Positions 42,115 through 54,674 of a stretch of 64,000 bases of DNA are shown here, one piece after another (the first letter of the stretch is position 1; each line of letters opens with the position of its first letter). Source of the stretch: Candidatus Altimarinota bacterium (GTDB taxonomy: Bacteria; Patescibacteriota; Gracilibacteria; BD1-5; UBA6164); the NCBI GenBank assembly GCA_022565555.1, contig JAIUMN010000001.1, positions 16,527 through 80,526 on the forward strand. The letters are read 5' to 3'. The notes beneath the pieces were generated by a model. It was not told the DNA's origin. It saw only the letters and a list, made by a program, of their open reading frames with translations, and made no database searches. A program made the position numbers and the translations under genes.

Positions 42115-42168
42115 ATAAAAAATATAATACCCTATAAGGATATCATATTTTTATAGAACGGGCAAAAA
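42115..42168 (-). promoter_or_regulatory. conserved upstream block B of the lytic cluster
   Basis: A near-copy of the block at 40750-40800 (TATAAAAATATGATATCC, then TTATAGGGTATTATATTTTT on the gene strand), immediately upstream of the muramidase-like gene. The two intergenic copies differ at only a few positions. Confidence 0.55.
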
Positions 42169-42196
42169 AGACGGAAAACTATCTTACGCTCATTTA

Positions 42197-43474
42197 TTAT
42201 ACTGCTGACACTGCATCAAGAGGGCGTCATTCGCTATTTCATAGAGCTATAGGCATAAATACCCTATATTGTCATTCAACTGGTGGTCTACGACTTCAAC
42301 CTGGTGATTGAGCAATCTGTCAAAAATAATAGCTTCCATTTCCAAGTGCAATCTCAACATGTCCAAATTGTGAAAAAGGAACCGATCCACCTGGTCAAGC
42401 AGCATAGGAAATAATAGCTCATGGAGGTGCATCTTGAGCGGATACTTCTACTTCTCTATAATCATTTGGGCGTGAAGCAAGCATTTGAGACCAAGTATAT
42501 CAGTGACGTGGTCTATCATTAATTTTTAATTCTGGCTTATCAATTGAATCATAAAAACCATTAAGTGCATCTCAAGTATTTTGTCAACACATAAATTCTT
42601 CTCCTGTAGAAGGAGTGCATGTTGCTGCATATTCCGCGAGTCTTTGTCCTGTAATTCAAAACTCAGCCAACTGTTCAGGAGTCATACGTGCAGCTTCTCA
42701 TCTAAAGAAGTTTGTATTTCATGGTCATTCCCCTCTTGCACTCTCCCGTGCTTGTCATATTTGCTCGGTACGCTGATCTATCTGAGCTTGCCTTTGAGGA
42801 CTTGCAGTCACTCTTTCTTGTTGTAATCTTTCTTCTTCTTGATCTAAGATAAGCTCAGTACGCTCTCGCCAAGATTCAAACCTCTCTTGCATAAATCTAG
42901 ATTGTTCCTCAGGACTTAGGGCTTCAAATTCCACGATTTCATCAGGAGTCATTTCTCAAAATACCGACTGGAGACTTTCACCATCAAGTCACTCAATCCC
43001 AAGAGTAGTCATCATATCTAGAATCTCTTCATTTTTTCTATTTTGTATTTGTGTTTCTAGATATTCTTGTTGCTCTTCAGGGGTTTTACTTTCAAAATCT
43101 CTTCGTTCATCTTCATTCATTGCTGTAATAATTTCATTACGTAATTCAGGATTTATAATGTCTTCAAGCTCTGAGTCTCAAGTATCTTCTATAGTATCTC
43201 TTCAAGCTTCTTGTGTTCACTCAAATTGATCAGATGAATCAACTCCTTCTTCAATCTCACTCAATCGTGCCATCCTATCATCTAGCTCTCAATGTGCAGC
43301 TTCAGCTGCTCTCGCAGTTGTATCAGCGTTATGAGCAAGTCACTCCGGTGAAACAGTGGGAGACGAAGTACCTTCAAGTGGATTTACATCTTCAATTCAC
43401 CCTGCTTGTTCAGGTCCAGCAAATACATATATCTGTAAATAAAATTGTCGAAGAATATATTGAAAAGTAAACAT
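42197..43474 (-). CDS. large protein with C-terminal CHAP-like amidase/peptidase domain
   Basis: The 425-residue protein starts MFTFQYILRQFYLQIYVFAG. The middle is a Glu/Arg-rich helical stretch (DMMTTLGIEGLDGESLQSVF, then EERLQQERVTASPQRQAQ). Near the C-terminus, EEFMCGQNTGDALNGFYDSI gives a Cys, and QFGHVEIALGNGSYYFGQIA gives a His, in the order and spacing of CHAP/NlpC-P60 cysteine peptidases that cut peptidoglycan stem peptides. GAIISYAAGPGG precedes the His as in CHAP domains. It is second in the cluster. Confidence 0.72.
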
Positions 43475-43505
43475 GTTAAAATTTTAATAATAAACTATAT
43501 CTAAA

Positions 43506-45041
43506 TTAAGCTACTCATGAAGTTCAAGTGCTACTTGGTTGGGGTGGAAGTGTTGCTTGTTCAGACTGAAATCAATATCCTCAACCGTGTCGATTTACTG
43601 CTTCTGCGAGACGAATCATAAACTCATCTGGTGCAACTACGCATCATAAGCTATTTTGACCAGGAAACCTTCCATCACGTCCACCATGCCACCATCTTCC
43701 TCATCGTTCTTGTCATTCTGGAGATCGTATCTCTGCACCTGTAATTGTTTGAGCATTTTGATTTGCTCGTTGCCCAACTCAAGCAATAGTTACACTATTA
43801 AAGTTTTGGACTCTTCAAGTTTGTGTTCTTCCGTCTCACCTTTGACCAGGTACGTCATGATCAGCTCGGACTTGTGGACCAAATCCGTTTCTTCAGATTG
43901 ATATAGGAGATTCTTCGATACGAGGAGGTGTACCAGGATATGATACAATTGCGATAAGGTTTGAACATGAAGCGAGCGCTATAGGTCGATCTGTATTAAT
44001 ATCCCCAGCTGTATTCATAAACTCAATAGCTATTCAATACCACTGACTTGGAAATCTTGTTTCAATTATTTCTTTATGTTCTGGATTACGTAACTCTGAA
44101 ACTTGTGACTCTGTAAGTTGTGTATCTGGAGTAAATTCAGTCAGTGTATCATAGGTAATATTTCCTGCATCAGGAGATATCTCATTAGGTCTTCATTGAT
44201 ATACCTGTCCTCAAGTAGAAGATGGAGACCCAGCTGGTCATACAACTGTCCCCCCAGGAGCCTGCCTGTATCATGAAGATTCTGGATTTATAGCAAATCC
44301 TCCATTTGAATCTCTTCTTACATCTATTCACATAGCAGCTGCTGCGGCTGGATCAATAGTCTGAGTTGCGGCTACTGAGTCATTTTGATCTAGTGAGTTA
44401 TATATTTCTAAAAATTCACTTGTACGTAAAGTACTCATATCTCTTCACTCTGATTCTGCGATTCTTGATATCTCATCAATAAGTGCTTCATAATTTCTTG
44501 TAATTTCTTCAGGATTCCAAGCTTGAGCTCCATCAAAATCTATAGCTCGCAAATACATGAGAAGTTGTGGATTTATTAATCTTTCCTCAGCAAGTCACTC
44601 AACAAACTCTTGTTCTAAGAGACGTATAGGTCAATCTTCTCAATTATGTGGAAGTTCAGTTTCAGCTATCCTCGCGATGCGCGCTTCAAATATTTGCCTT
44701 CTCATTTCAGGATTTATTTCTCCTCAAACTTCTACTCAGTTTTCTTGAAGTGTTTGCATTTCCTCTTGAGTTGGCTCAATGGTAGTCGAAAGTGTAGATA
44801 TCTCTTCTTCCCTTATCAAGGCATCGAGTCTTTGAGTCATGATATCTGACATCCTGCTTCCTTCATTAAGTCAATTTCATACACTCACTTCTAATCATCT
44901 TATTGCCTCAGTAGGATCTTGATTTTCTGGTCTTTGCCTTGGTAAGTCACTTTGTTCCTCGTTAACTCTTGCTTCTGGAGCCTCTTGATAGCTCATACAC
45001 TGCATAAAAAATAGAGAAGAAATTTGTTGTAAGAAAAACAT
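43506..45041 (-). CDS. large protein with C-terminal L,D-transpeptidase-like motif
   Basis: The 511-residue protein begins MFFLQQISSLFFMQCMSY. The N-terminal 300 residues are polar and Glu-rich. The C-terminal region has GRWWHGGRDGRFPGQNSLGC, with the HG and SxGC spacing of L,D-transpeptidase (YkuD-like) catalytic sites, followed by VVAPDEFMIRLAEAVNRHGG. Earlier strands (PIALASCSNLIAIVSYPG) fit the fold. It would cross-link or remodel peptidoglycan. Certainty about the domain is moderate. It is first in the cluster. Confidence 0.6.
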
Positions 45042-45249
45042 ATTTTTTTATAAATTATAAGTCCCTAATATACTATCATACTCACCAGAAAACTTCCAAT
45101 AATATAACTTGACAATGATAAAAATAAAATGATAAAAATATTTTTTAAAATCTTGCAATACATGAAAATACAAGTATATTTTCAGTATATACTATTTACT
45201 TCCCATTTCTCAGTTCATAATAGAAGGATGGGAGAAATTATTTTCCCTT

Positions 45250-46308
45250 ATGACTATAGATATTTTTTTTCTCCTTCTATCTCTCTCTGCAATACTCCTT
45301 GTTGCAATCCTTATTATTCTTATCATCGTACTCACAAAACTCTGAAAAAACTCGTGAAGTGATGCAAAATTTCTGCAAAATAGTTTCGAGCATTTAAGGC
45401 AAAGCCTGGACTTCAAGCTCTCAGAGAATGGAAAACGCCTGAGTGAAAACTTTGCAACAAACTCAAGAATCTCTGAAAATGCAAGCAAACATATTGAGCA
45501 TCTTACCCGGAAGCTTACTGAACTTGGAGAAACAAATAAAGAGATACAAGAAATAGGAAAACGTCTCGAATGACTAGAGCATATTCTGAAAAATCCAAAG
45601 CGTCGTGGAAATCTTGGGGAGTATTTTTTAAAAGAACTCCTTGAAAATGTTTTTCATGAAAATCAGTATACCCTTCAAGCAAGTCTCTCAAGCTGAATCG
45701 TCGATGCCCTTCTTCATATTGGGCCGACTTCTATTCCAATTGACGCAAAGTTTCCACAAGAAAATTATGATAAGCTGATAAAAAGTGAAGATGAGTTCTC
45801 AATTAAAAAATACTCAGGGGATTTAAGGCGGGATATAAAACTCCGTATTGATGAGGTAGCAAAATATATCCTCCCTGCTGAAGGTACAAGTGAGTTTGCG
45901 TTCATGCTTATACCTGCAGAAGGACTCTATTATGATATATTTATCGGAAAAATCTGAGAGATTTCAAGTCGAGAACTTGTTGAGTATGGTTTTTCTAAAA
46001 AAGTAATTATCACTTCTCCAAGTGGATTTTATGCCTATTTACAAACTGTACTTCAAGGAATGAAGTCACTTCAAATAGAAGAACATGCAAAGGAAATACA
46101 AAAATATGTTCTTAAACTTCAAAAGGACCTTCAAAGCTATGAAGAAACATTTCTTAAGCTCGGTAACTCACTTGGAACTACTGTAAATCACTATAATACT
46201 TCAGCAAAAAGACTTCAAATAGTTGAGAAAGATATCTTGAGAATTAATCCAGAAAGCGAAAAAATACTCGCGTGAAGTGAGGAGATCGAGAGACCATATA
46301 TTTCATAA
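45250..46308 (+). CDS. rmuC: RmuC-family protein
   Basis: The 352-residue protein has an N-terminal membrane helix (FFLLLSLSAILLVAILIILI), a coiled coil (KLTELGETNKEIQEIGKRLE), and the RmuC domain with KRRGNLGEYFLKELLENVF, SSGIVDALLHIG (Gly by UGA), PIDAKFPQENYDKL, then YILPAEGTSEFAFMLIPAEG. RmuC family members are predicted nucleases that limit DNA inversions. The start ATG is 15 residues before the helix core. It is divergent from the lytic cluster. Confidence 0.88.
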
Positions 46309-46406
46309 CTTCACGTATTCTCCACTAAAAATTATTTGCAATCTCTTTCTTGGTTCTTACACTGATTACTATGTTACATTGTTTTTATTTTTCTGATTTC
46401 TATATT

Positions 46407-47168
46407 ATGAAGAAAAAATATTCATTATTAGTTCTTTTTATATTCATATTTGTATGAAGCTTATCTTTTGTGAGTGCAGCTCAAGAAGATACTTCAAGTA
46501 ATGAAACTAGAAAAGTCGATACTAGAGATACTCAGACAAAAACAGTTGATGCTCATGAATGTGAAAGATATCCAGAAAGATGTCCTGATGTGAGACCAAT
46601 TAAAGTTGAAACTAAAACAGATGACTTCAGAGATACTGATGACGATGGTGATATAGTACCAACTCGATATGAGAGATCAGCGAGTGAACTGTGAGATACT
46701 GAAAACAACAAAGTAGAATGAGCTAAAACCTATAACTCTACTCGTTCAAATAGAACTGGTGGAATATTTATAGGCGATAATGAAATAGAAGACTGTAAAT
46801 GGGATCCACCAAAATGTCGTGATGAACTCGAAGTACGAATTATGGAATCTCAAATTAAAGTACGAACTGATGATACTTTATGGTGTTGGGGGAGAGCTGG
46901 GAGAGAATGTCCTACTGAGCTACGTGAAGAAAGACGTGACATACTTAAGGATAGACTCCAAGTAGAACAAAGACAGTATCAAAGACTGCGATTACAATTT
47001 AAGCCTCGAGTTGAGAGACTCTTTGAAAGATTATCAGAAGAGGAATATGACAGACTCTCTGAAAGACTTGCTTCACTTATAGAACAGCACCAAGATAGTA
47101 GTAATACTCGATTGCTTGCTGCAATACTGGTACTTCAAGAACTCCTAGAGTCAGTTGAAAGATTGTAA
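46407..47168 (+). CDS. secreted Cys- and Arg/Glu-rich protein
   Basis: The 253-residue protein has a classical signal peptide (KKKYSLLVLFIFIFVGSLSF and an AxA-like site). A disordered Asp/Thr-rich part with paired Cys (HECERYPERCPDV; EDCKWDPPKCRDE; CWGRAGRECPTE) follows, then a long coiled-coil-like C-terminus (QRQYQRLRLQFKPRVERLFE). The three Cys pairs are spaced alike, which suggests a small repeated disulfide motif. No family is recognised. It could be a cell-surface or released protein. Confidence 0.7.
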
Positions 47169-47177
47169 TAATTTTCA

Positions 47178-47212
47178 TTAAAAAAAGTTCGACTAAATAG
47201 AACTTTTTTTAA
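47178..47212 (+). terminator. bidirectional terminator
   Basis: AAAAAAAGTTC and GAACTTTTTTT pair over 11 bases with a 9-base loop. It serves the secreted-protein gene and the convergent MscS-like gene, which ends in the hairpin. Confidence 0.8.
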
Positions 47213-48278
47213 TGTCTATCAAATCAGGGGTTGCAAAGAAGATATTATTTTTTACTTGATGCTTGAGAAGAAACTCGTTAAATACTCGTTCAGCTTTTAA
47301 GATATAAAATGCGCTTGTAATACTATAGAAGAGTTTATATTTAACAGCATAATCCTCAAAACTAAATATTTCAAGTGATATAAATCCATCGTCTCAAAAA
47401 TAATTCGTTTCCTTTGGTTTTTTCAGAGCTTGAAGCATCTCTTCATAGGCGTCATAACAGACTTGTTTGATATTATTTATATCTGTATCATAGCCAATAT
47501 GTATATCTATCTCCCTGAGTACCTTATTTGATTTTCAATCTATTCCTTGAGAAATATTTCTTAAAGTAAGATTACGAAACTGACTCGGTCTATATATAAG
47601 GGGGTTTCAAAAACGTAAATCGATACATTTTACCTCTGTGAGAGAAATATTTTTTATCCATATATACATTTTTTGTTCCTCTATATAGTAGACATTTCCG
47701 ATTATATAATTTTTAGATTGAAGTAGTATAATTCCTGCTATCATATCAAGAGCCCAAACTGGAGCAGTAAATCACATAAATGCTAAAATACCTGCCCAAA
47801 GTCACCCTATCTGTATGAGGCTATTTATCTCAAAAATATGTATAAATAAAAATACTCAAAGTACAAAACCAAGTCCATTTATAAGGAGACTATAAAGATT
47901 TGCTTCATAGCCTTTACGAAAATACTTCTGCCCTGAAACTTCTACTTCTTCCCCGTAGTAAAGAAGTATTTTTTTATGAATATAGAGAATACAAATATGA
48001 AGTGCTGCTAGGGAAAAAATGAAAACAAGAAGTTTTTGAAAAATACTTATGGAAAGTGCGAGAGAGATTATATAAAAAACAACGATTGTGATACTAAAAA
48101 AAATCTGGAGAAGTATATGCTTGTAATTACGATTTTCATGAACTATTTTCTTCTCTTTGGAAACAGCTTTAATGTTTTTTTGTAAAACATATCTTGCAAG
48201 TACAAAAATACTTAAAACTCAGATAAAAGAAAGTATATCAAAAAGACTTCATATAATAAAATCAAATATTTGCTCCAT
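47193..48278 (-). CDS. MscS-like mechanosensitive channel family protein
   Basis: The 361-residue protein has four or five hydrophobic helices in the first 180 residues (IIGSLFDILSFIGVLSIFVL, FFSITIVVFYIISLALSISI, then LLINGLGFVLGVFLFIHIFE). The pore-like segment GILAFMGFTAPVWALDMIAG is rich in Ala/Gly like MscS TM3. A beta-rich segment follows (NYIIGNVYYIEEQKMYIWIK) with LRFGNPLIYRPS, resembling the MscS loop that leads to the cytoplasmic beta domain. The final part is mixed alpha/beta. The assignment is by pattern only. Confidence 0.5.
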
Positions 48279-48334
48279 ATGTATTATAATAGACTATAGA
48301 ATGAGTCTATCATAGACTGAAAGATTTTGCAAAA

Positions 48335-49534
48335 CTAGAGTATCTCTCCAAGATAACTCTTAAGTTCTTCTATTCCTTCTCATGTGTAAGTCGAGATAAA
48401 AAATATATCTTCTTTATTCTTAAATGCTTTTTTGAGAGCAGTAAGATATTTTTTCTCACATCTATCAGTCTTATTAAATACTATTAGAGTTCGTTGACAT
48501 GCTCCTATTTTTTGAAGTATTTTTTCCACTACCTCTCGTTTTTCAGGCATTTTTTCATCACTCACATCAATAACATGTAGCAAAATATCTGATTCAATTG
48601 AGTCTTCAAGTGTACTCGCAAAAGCATCAACAAGCTTAGGTGGGAGGTCACGTATAAACCCTATCGTATCTGAAAGAAGTATTTCTTTTCAAGGGGTATA
48701 TATCTCGTCACTTTGAACTTGAGGCTCAAGCCACATCTTTCCAACACTCGTTCCAAGAGTCGCAAAAAGTTTATTTTCTGCAAGTACTCACTTTCAAGTT
48801 AATATATTGAGGAGGCTTGATTTTCAGGCATTAGTATATCCAACGATTCCGACTGTTGCAAGTCACTTTTTCTTACGTCCTTGTCTGTGTGTTTCACGTA
48901 CTTTTTTATATTTTTCAAGAGTTTTTTTAATATCAAGTTCTCGTTCTCTGAGATGGCGTTTCATTATCTCTGTATTTGTTTCTCATTTTCCACGAGCAAG
49001 CTTACTTCCTCCTCATTGACGAGAGAGTTCCATCCCCATACCAAAAATACGTGGTCACATATGCTTGATAGCTGCGAGCTCTATCTGAAGTTTTGTTTCC
49101 TCTGTTCGAGCATTTTTTTCAAATATCTTAAGTATCAGATCTACTCTATCCCAAGCAGCTGCTCCTATAGCTTTGAGTTTTTCATTTATTTTATATATCT
49201 GATGTGGTTTTAAGATATTTCCGAGTATTAAAAGATTTGCTTCCTGCAGCTCCATTTCATGCATAATCTCATCAAGTTTTCCTCATCCTATATAGGTATT
49301 GTAATCTGGGAGACTTCGTTTTTGTATATGTTCAAGTATCACTACTCCCCCATAAGTGGTAACAAGGTTTTCAAGCTCAATCATTCTATCCTCCATAGCC
49401 TCGCGTTTTTCCATATCAGGGGGTACAATATCAGCTACAAAGACTCGGAGGTTTTCCATTTCCCCTACTTGTGCTTGCCTAGCCTCTAACTCTCGCTCTG
49501 AAAAATGTCGTTTTCTCTCCTCTGTTTCTTTCAT
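48335..49534 (-). CDS. hflX: GTPase HflX
   Basis: HflX (399 residues) splits stalled ribosomes under stress. The N-terminal domain shows GGVVILEHIQKRSLPDYNTY (Gly variant of the glycine-rich GxGKxxEI segment, IGGGKLDEIM). G1 is GYTNAGKSSLLN, G3 DTIGFI, and G4 NKTD. Also typical are GRKKKGLATVGIVG and LSDTIGFIRDLPPKLVDAF. The C-terminus is shorter than in E. coli HflX. Confidence 0.95.
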
Positions 49535-49597
49535 ATATATATGGTTATATGTTATCTATACTATCTTAGTTATTTACGGGTATTTGTAAAAATTGTT

Positions 49598-49625
49598 TTG
49601 ACAGAATATAGTTTTTTCGTATTTT
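49598..49625 (+). promoter_or_regulatory. promoter of the Phe-leader transcript
   Basis: TTGACA (49598-49603), 16-bp spacer and TATTTT (49620-49625). Transcription would start near 49632, about 18 bases before the leader peptide. Confidence 0.55.
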
Positions 49626-49649
49626 AAAATAACATTTTAAATAGATTTT

Positions 49650-49736
49650 ATGAATACACAGATATTCTCTACATCAACTTGGAACTTTTTCTATTTTTTC
49701 TTTTCAAAATATGGAAGAGTTTCTTATTGTGTTTAA
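49650..49736 (+). CDS. aromatic-rich leader peptide (attenuator)
   Basis: A 28-codon ORF reads MNTQIFSTSTWNFFYFFFSK and YGRVSYCV before TAA. It has six Phe codons in a cluster plus Trp and three Tyr, strongly reminiscent of the E. coli pheL leader (FFFAFFF core). A promoter lies 25 bp upstream, and a terminator 26 bp after it precedes a 126-residue gene. GGAAGA (49713-49718, right after the Phe block) can pair with TCTTCC (49765-49770), the left arm of the terminator, to form an antiterminator. Confidence 0.55.
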   Translation: MNTQIFSTSTWNFFYFFFSKYGRVSYCV

Positions 49737-49762
49737 AATCTCGTTTTTAAAAACAACAACAA

Positions 49763-49790
49763 GTTCTTCCATAACTGGAAGAACTTTTTT
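49763..49790 (+). terminator. attenuator terminator behind the Phe leader
   Basis: GTTCTTCC (49763-49770), ATAACT loop and GGAAGAAC (49777-49784) followed by TTTTTT. It lies 18 bases before the next ATG and competes with the GGAAGA-TCTTCC antiterminator. Confidence 0.8.
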
Positions 49791-49807
49791 ATAATTAATT
49801 ATTTATT

Positions 49808-50188
49808 ATGAACTCATTTGTAAAAAATCCTGGTTTTTGAGCAGTAGCTATTGAACATACATCTACTCTCGTAGAAAAATCGACCATTGATGCGAGCTTT
49901 AAACATCTTTACTGATTCAATTTATGATTTGCAGCTGAGAGAGATATGGATGATATTAGAAACAATGTGGTAAAAGCTTTAATTTTAGATGCACAAAAAT
50001 CAAAATGACTTGATACTAACAGAGACTGTAATACACTTGAAAGTCTAAAAGCAGATATTACCACAGAAGTAGAAAATCTCTTAAGTGATGCAAATATTTT
50101 AGCTCGTGCAAATGAGTTTAGGGAATATAAAAGATGAGTTGAAGAAAGAGCACAAAACTGTGAATTTAAAGAAGCACTAGGAGATTAA
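49808..50188 (+). CDS. 126-residue hypothetical protein behind a Phe attenuator
   Basis: The protein (FVKNPGFGAVAIEHTSTLVE, then AAERDMDDIRNNVVKALILD) is soluble and mostly helical with two Cys and several UGA glycines. It starts at ATG 49808, 18 bases after the attenuator. trxB follows after a 71-bp gap. No family is recognised, and its sequence gives no sign of a role in aromatic metabolism, which leaves the purpose of the attenuator open. Confidence 0.65.
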
Positions 50189-50259
50189 TTTTATATCTTA
50201 AGCTTCCTTTTAGTTTAAAAATTACTATACTCTTACAAATATTTTTTAAGTATATTAAT

Positions 50260-51162
50260 ATGGATTATGATGTCATTATTATAGGAAGCTGAAGCGCTGG
50301 TCTTCCGGCTGGAATGTATGCAAGTCGTTATAAATTAAAAAACCTAGTTATCGGTGCGCAGGCTGGAGGAGCACTTGCTACGAGTCACCAAGTTGAAAAT
50401 TGGCCTGGAATACTTTCGGCAAGTGGGAAAGAGATTATGTATACTTTTAAAGAGCATGCTGAGACTTCGGGAAGTGAAATACTTACTGATACTGTTACAA
50501 GTTTAGAAAAAACCGCTGAATGATTTCTCGTAAAAACTCCAAGCAAAGCATTTACGAGTAAGTTTGTGATACTCGCAACCTGAAATACCTATAGAAAACT
50601 CTGAGTTCCAGGAGAAGAAGAATTTTTATGAAAATGAGTGAGCTACTGTGCAACCTGTGATGGGATGTTTTTTAAAGGAAGAGATATCGCGATAGTGTGA
50701 TGAGGAAATACCGCCCTCACTGAGGCGCTATATCTTGCAGAACTCGGGAGAAAAGTATATATTATACATCGTAAAGATACCTTTAGGGCAGAAACAGTAT
50801 GGATTGAAAAAGCACAAGAAAGAGAAAATATTGAATTTATTCTTAATGAAGAAGTTAATCACTTAGAAGGAGGTCTTTTTCTTGAAAAAGTAATACTGAA
50901 AAGTGGAAAAGAAATTATAGCTGATGGATTTTTCGTAGCAATTGGATCTGATCCATCTATCAATCTTGTATCAAACATGGATCCTAATATAGATGATGAG
51001 AATTGTCTTATCGTAGATTCAAGACAAGAAACATCAGTAAAGTGACTCTACGCTGCGTGAGATGTTACTACAAACTCAAATAAGTTTAAACAAACTATCA
51101 TGTCGGCTGCGGAAGGCTGTCTTGCTGCAAACTCAATTCATGAAGATATGCTCAGAAGTTAA
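50260..51162 (+). CDS. trxB: thioredoxin reductase (NADPH)
   Basis: TrxB (300 residues) reduces thioredoxin with NADPH via FAD. It shows the FAD-binding GSGSAGLPAGMYASR, the redox CATC centre in SYCATCDGMFFKG, the NADP motif GGGNTALTEALYLAELG, and the C-terminal YAAGDVTTNSNKFKQ with FAD contacts. UGA glycines include the FAD and NADP loops. It may feed AhpC and the thioredoxin-like exported proteins. Confidence 0.96.
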
Positions 51163-51175
51163 CTTGTTATATGAA

Positions 51176-51206
51176 ATCCAGACCTATACGGGTCTGGATT
51201 TTTTTA
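51176..51206 (+). terminator. trxB terminator
   Basis: ATCCAGACC, a TATAC loop and GGTCTGGAT, then TTTTTT, immediately after trxB. Confidence 0.85.
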
Positions 51207-51271
51207 TGAATATTACTTGAAGCATTTTTATTTTCCATATACTTACGGACATTAAAATTAGTACGAAAATT

Positions 51272-51874
51272 ATGAAAACAACTTGGGAAGAAATCATCGC
51301 AAGCGATGCGAGTTATATAGATCTCATTGGCTATGGGAGTATACTCAATACAGCGTCACATGAGGGTGATACAAGTGAGCCTGATACAGTTATGGTGCAT
51401 TGATTTAAAAGAATCTATAATCTTAAGATGGCTCATCCTAATCTCAGTGATGAAAAAATCGAAACTATACGTAAAAAATACTGGGAAAAATATGGGGTTA
51501 TGTCACTTAAGGAAGCAAGAAAAATTTGAGATGAAAACTATTGTGCTCTTAATTGCATCTACACTGGAAGTTCATCAGATACTGTAAATGGAGTCATTAT
51601 TCGCATCTCAAGAAAAGATTTTGAAACCTATATGAAGCGTGAAGAAATCTATGACCTCTATACAACTCGTTATCACTATATCAATCCAGAGACTGGAGAA
51701 ATAACTCGTAATACTCATTCTGGATATATCCTCTCAGCTAAGGATGAATATACTATTGATAACGGTTATGCTTTTCTCCCTTATCATGAGTTCTCAAGAG
51801 CTTGAGCCTATCATTTCGGAGAGTATTTTGGTAAAATGTTTGATAGGACAACATTCAATATTGATAAAAAGTAA
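51272..51874 (+). CDS. gamma-glutamylcyclotransferase-like protein
   Basis: The 200-residue protein opens with YIDLIGYGSILNTASHEG, the YGS(L/I) substrate-binding loop of GGCT/AIG2 proteins, and continues with TVMVHGFKRIYNLK and SDTVNGVIIRISRKDFETYM. A conserved catalytic-Glu-type position could be KREEIYDLYTTRYHY. GGCT-like enzymes release 5-oxoproline from gamma-glutamyl compounds. It lies downstream of trxB, with a terminator between. Confidence 0.75.
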
Positions 51875-51937
51875 AAATAAGTTTTTATTTTTTTCATATT
51901 TCCCTATACTTGCTAAAATATATAATTATTGTTTGGT

Positions 51938-53097
51938 ATGAATTCATTAAGTGAATGAGTTTTCGTTGAAAGACAATTCAGGATATATGATGGTATAAAT
52001 AGACTCATAGATTTTTGCATTCAAAATCAAAATGAGTTTTTATACAATCTTAGAGATTTTTGAAATACAAAGACTGAAAAACAAATTCACGATAACATTA
52101 TAATATTTGTTGCATATAATCTTCTAAAAAATTGAGTTATAACTGAAGAATTCTATAAAGACCTTATTGAAATTTCCTATGAACACGCATGATTTCAACT
52201 CTTAATAAAGCTTTCGCAACAAGACTACTTTGAGTGAGATTCAGAAATAATAACAAAAATAGATACTCTTATTACTTTCTATCTTGAAAATTTCAGAACT
52301 ACAATAGAAGATACGACTCAAAATACACAAAAAAATGCTCTTATAATTCTGGAATGACAGAGTGCAAATTGGCTTTTAGGTGAAGTACAAGATATGATAT
52401 ACATAGTAACAAATATACTTAAGGGTCTTCAAAAAAATTTTAGTACAATAAAAGAAATACAAATTCCTGAATATCTTCAGGAACTCCCAAAGAAAATGTA
52501 TTTAACTAAAATCATCAATACCGAAGAATTAAATTATTTACAATGAAAACTGAGTAAAACTGATACTATTTTATCATTTGTATGACAAATTATCTTTTTT
52601 CTCCTTAATACTGGAAGATTAGATTTAGATGAAAAAGTACATCAATCAGCTTGTATATATATGAAGCTCCTAACCAGAAATATGCTACCTAGTGATGGAA
52701 ATATCCTAAGTGAACACGTTGGAAAAATTATGGAAAAATATTCTGAAAAGAAACATCTTGAAAAAATATACACCATACAAAGTACTACTCGGAAAAAAAT
52801 TTACACGTGATTTTTAGAAAATGCTGAAGATTTCGCAGGTAAAAATATACCATTGATATATCAATTTTTATGAGACCTTGAAAATTTATGATACATTTTA
52901 CCAGTACAACATATAAGATTATTGAAAGAAAAAAATTTATCTAATACACTTGCTCAATGAATACTTTTTTCACTTGAGGCAGGAGAGTATGAAAGTCCAT
53001 GAATTGCAGTTAAAATTATAAAATGATTAAATAAATTTTTTAATGACAGATGATTAAGTGAAGAATGCGAAAGAGTTCAATGTTTAAGAAATATTTT

Positions 53098-53101
<4 letters not shown>
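51938..53101 (+). CDS. hypothetical 387-residue helical protein
   Basis: The frame (MNSLSEGVFVERQFRIYDGI to RVQCLRNIF) is open only with UGA = Gly, which occurs over 15 times. It is Leu/Ile/Lys/Asn-rich, helical, and has no signal peptide or clear membrane helix. AT-content is higher than its neighbours, unlike the trxB and mnmA genes beside it. The last codons overlap the convergent mnmA stop by four bases. No family is recognised. Confidence 0.65.
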
Positions 53102-54651
<1,550 letters not shown>

Positions 54652-54674
54652 GTAAAAGTATTAAATAAAATTTT

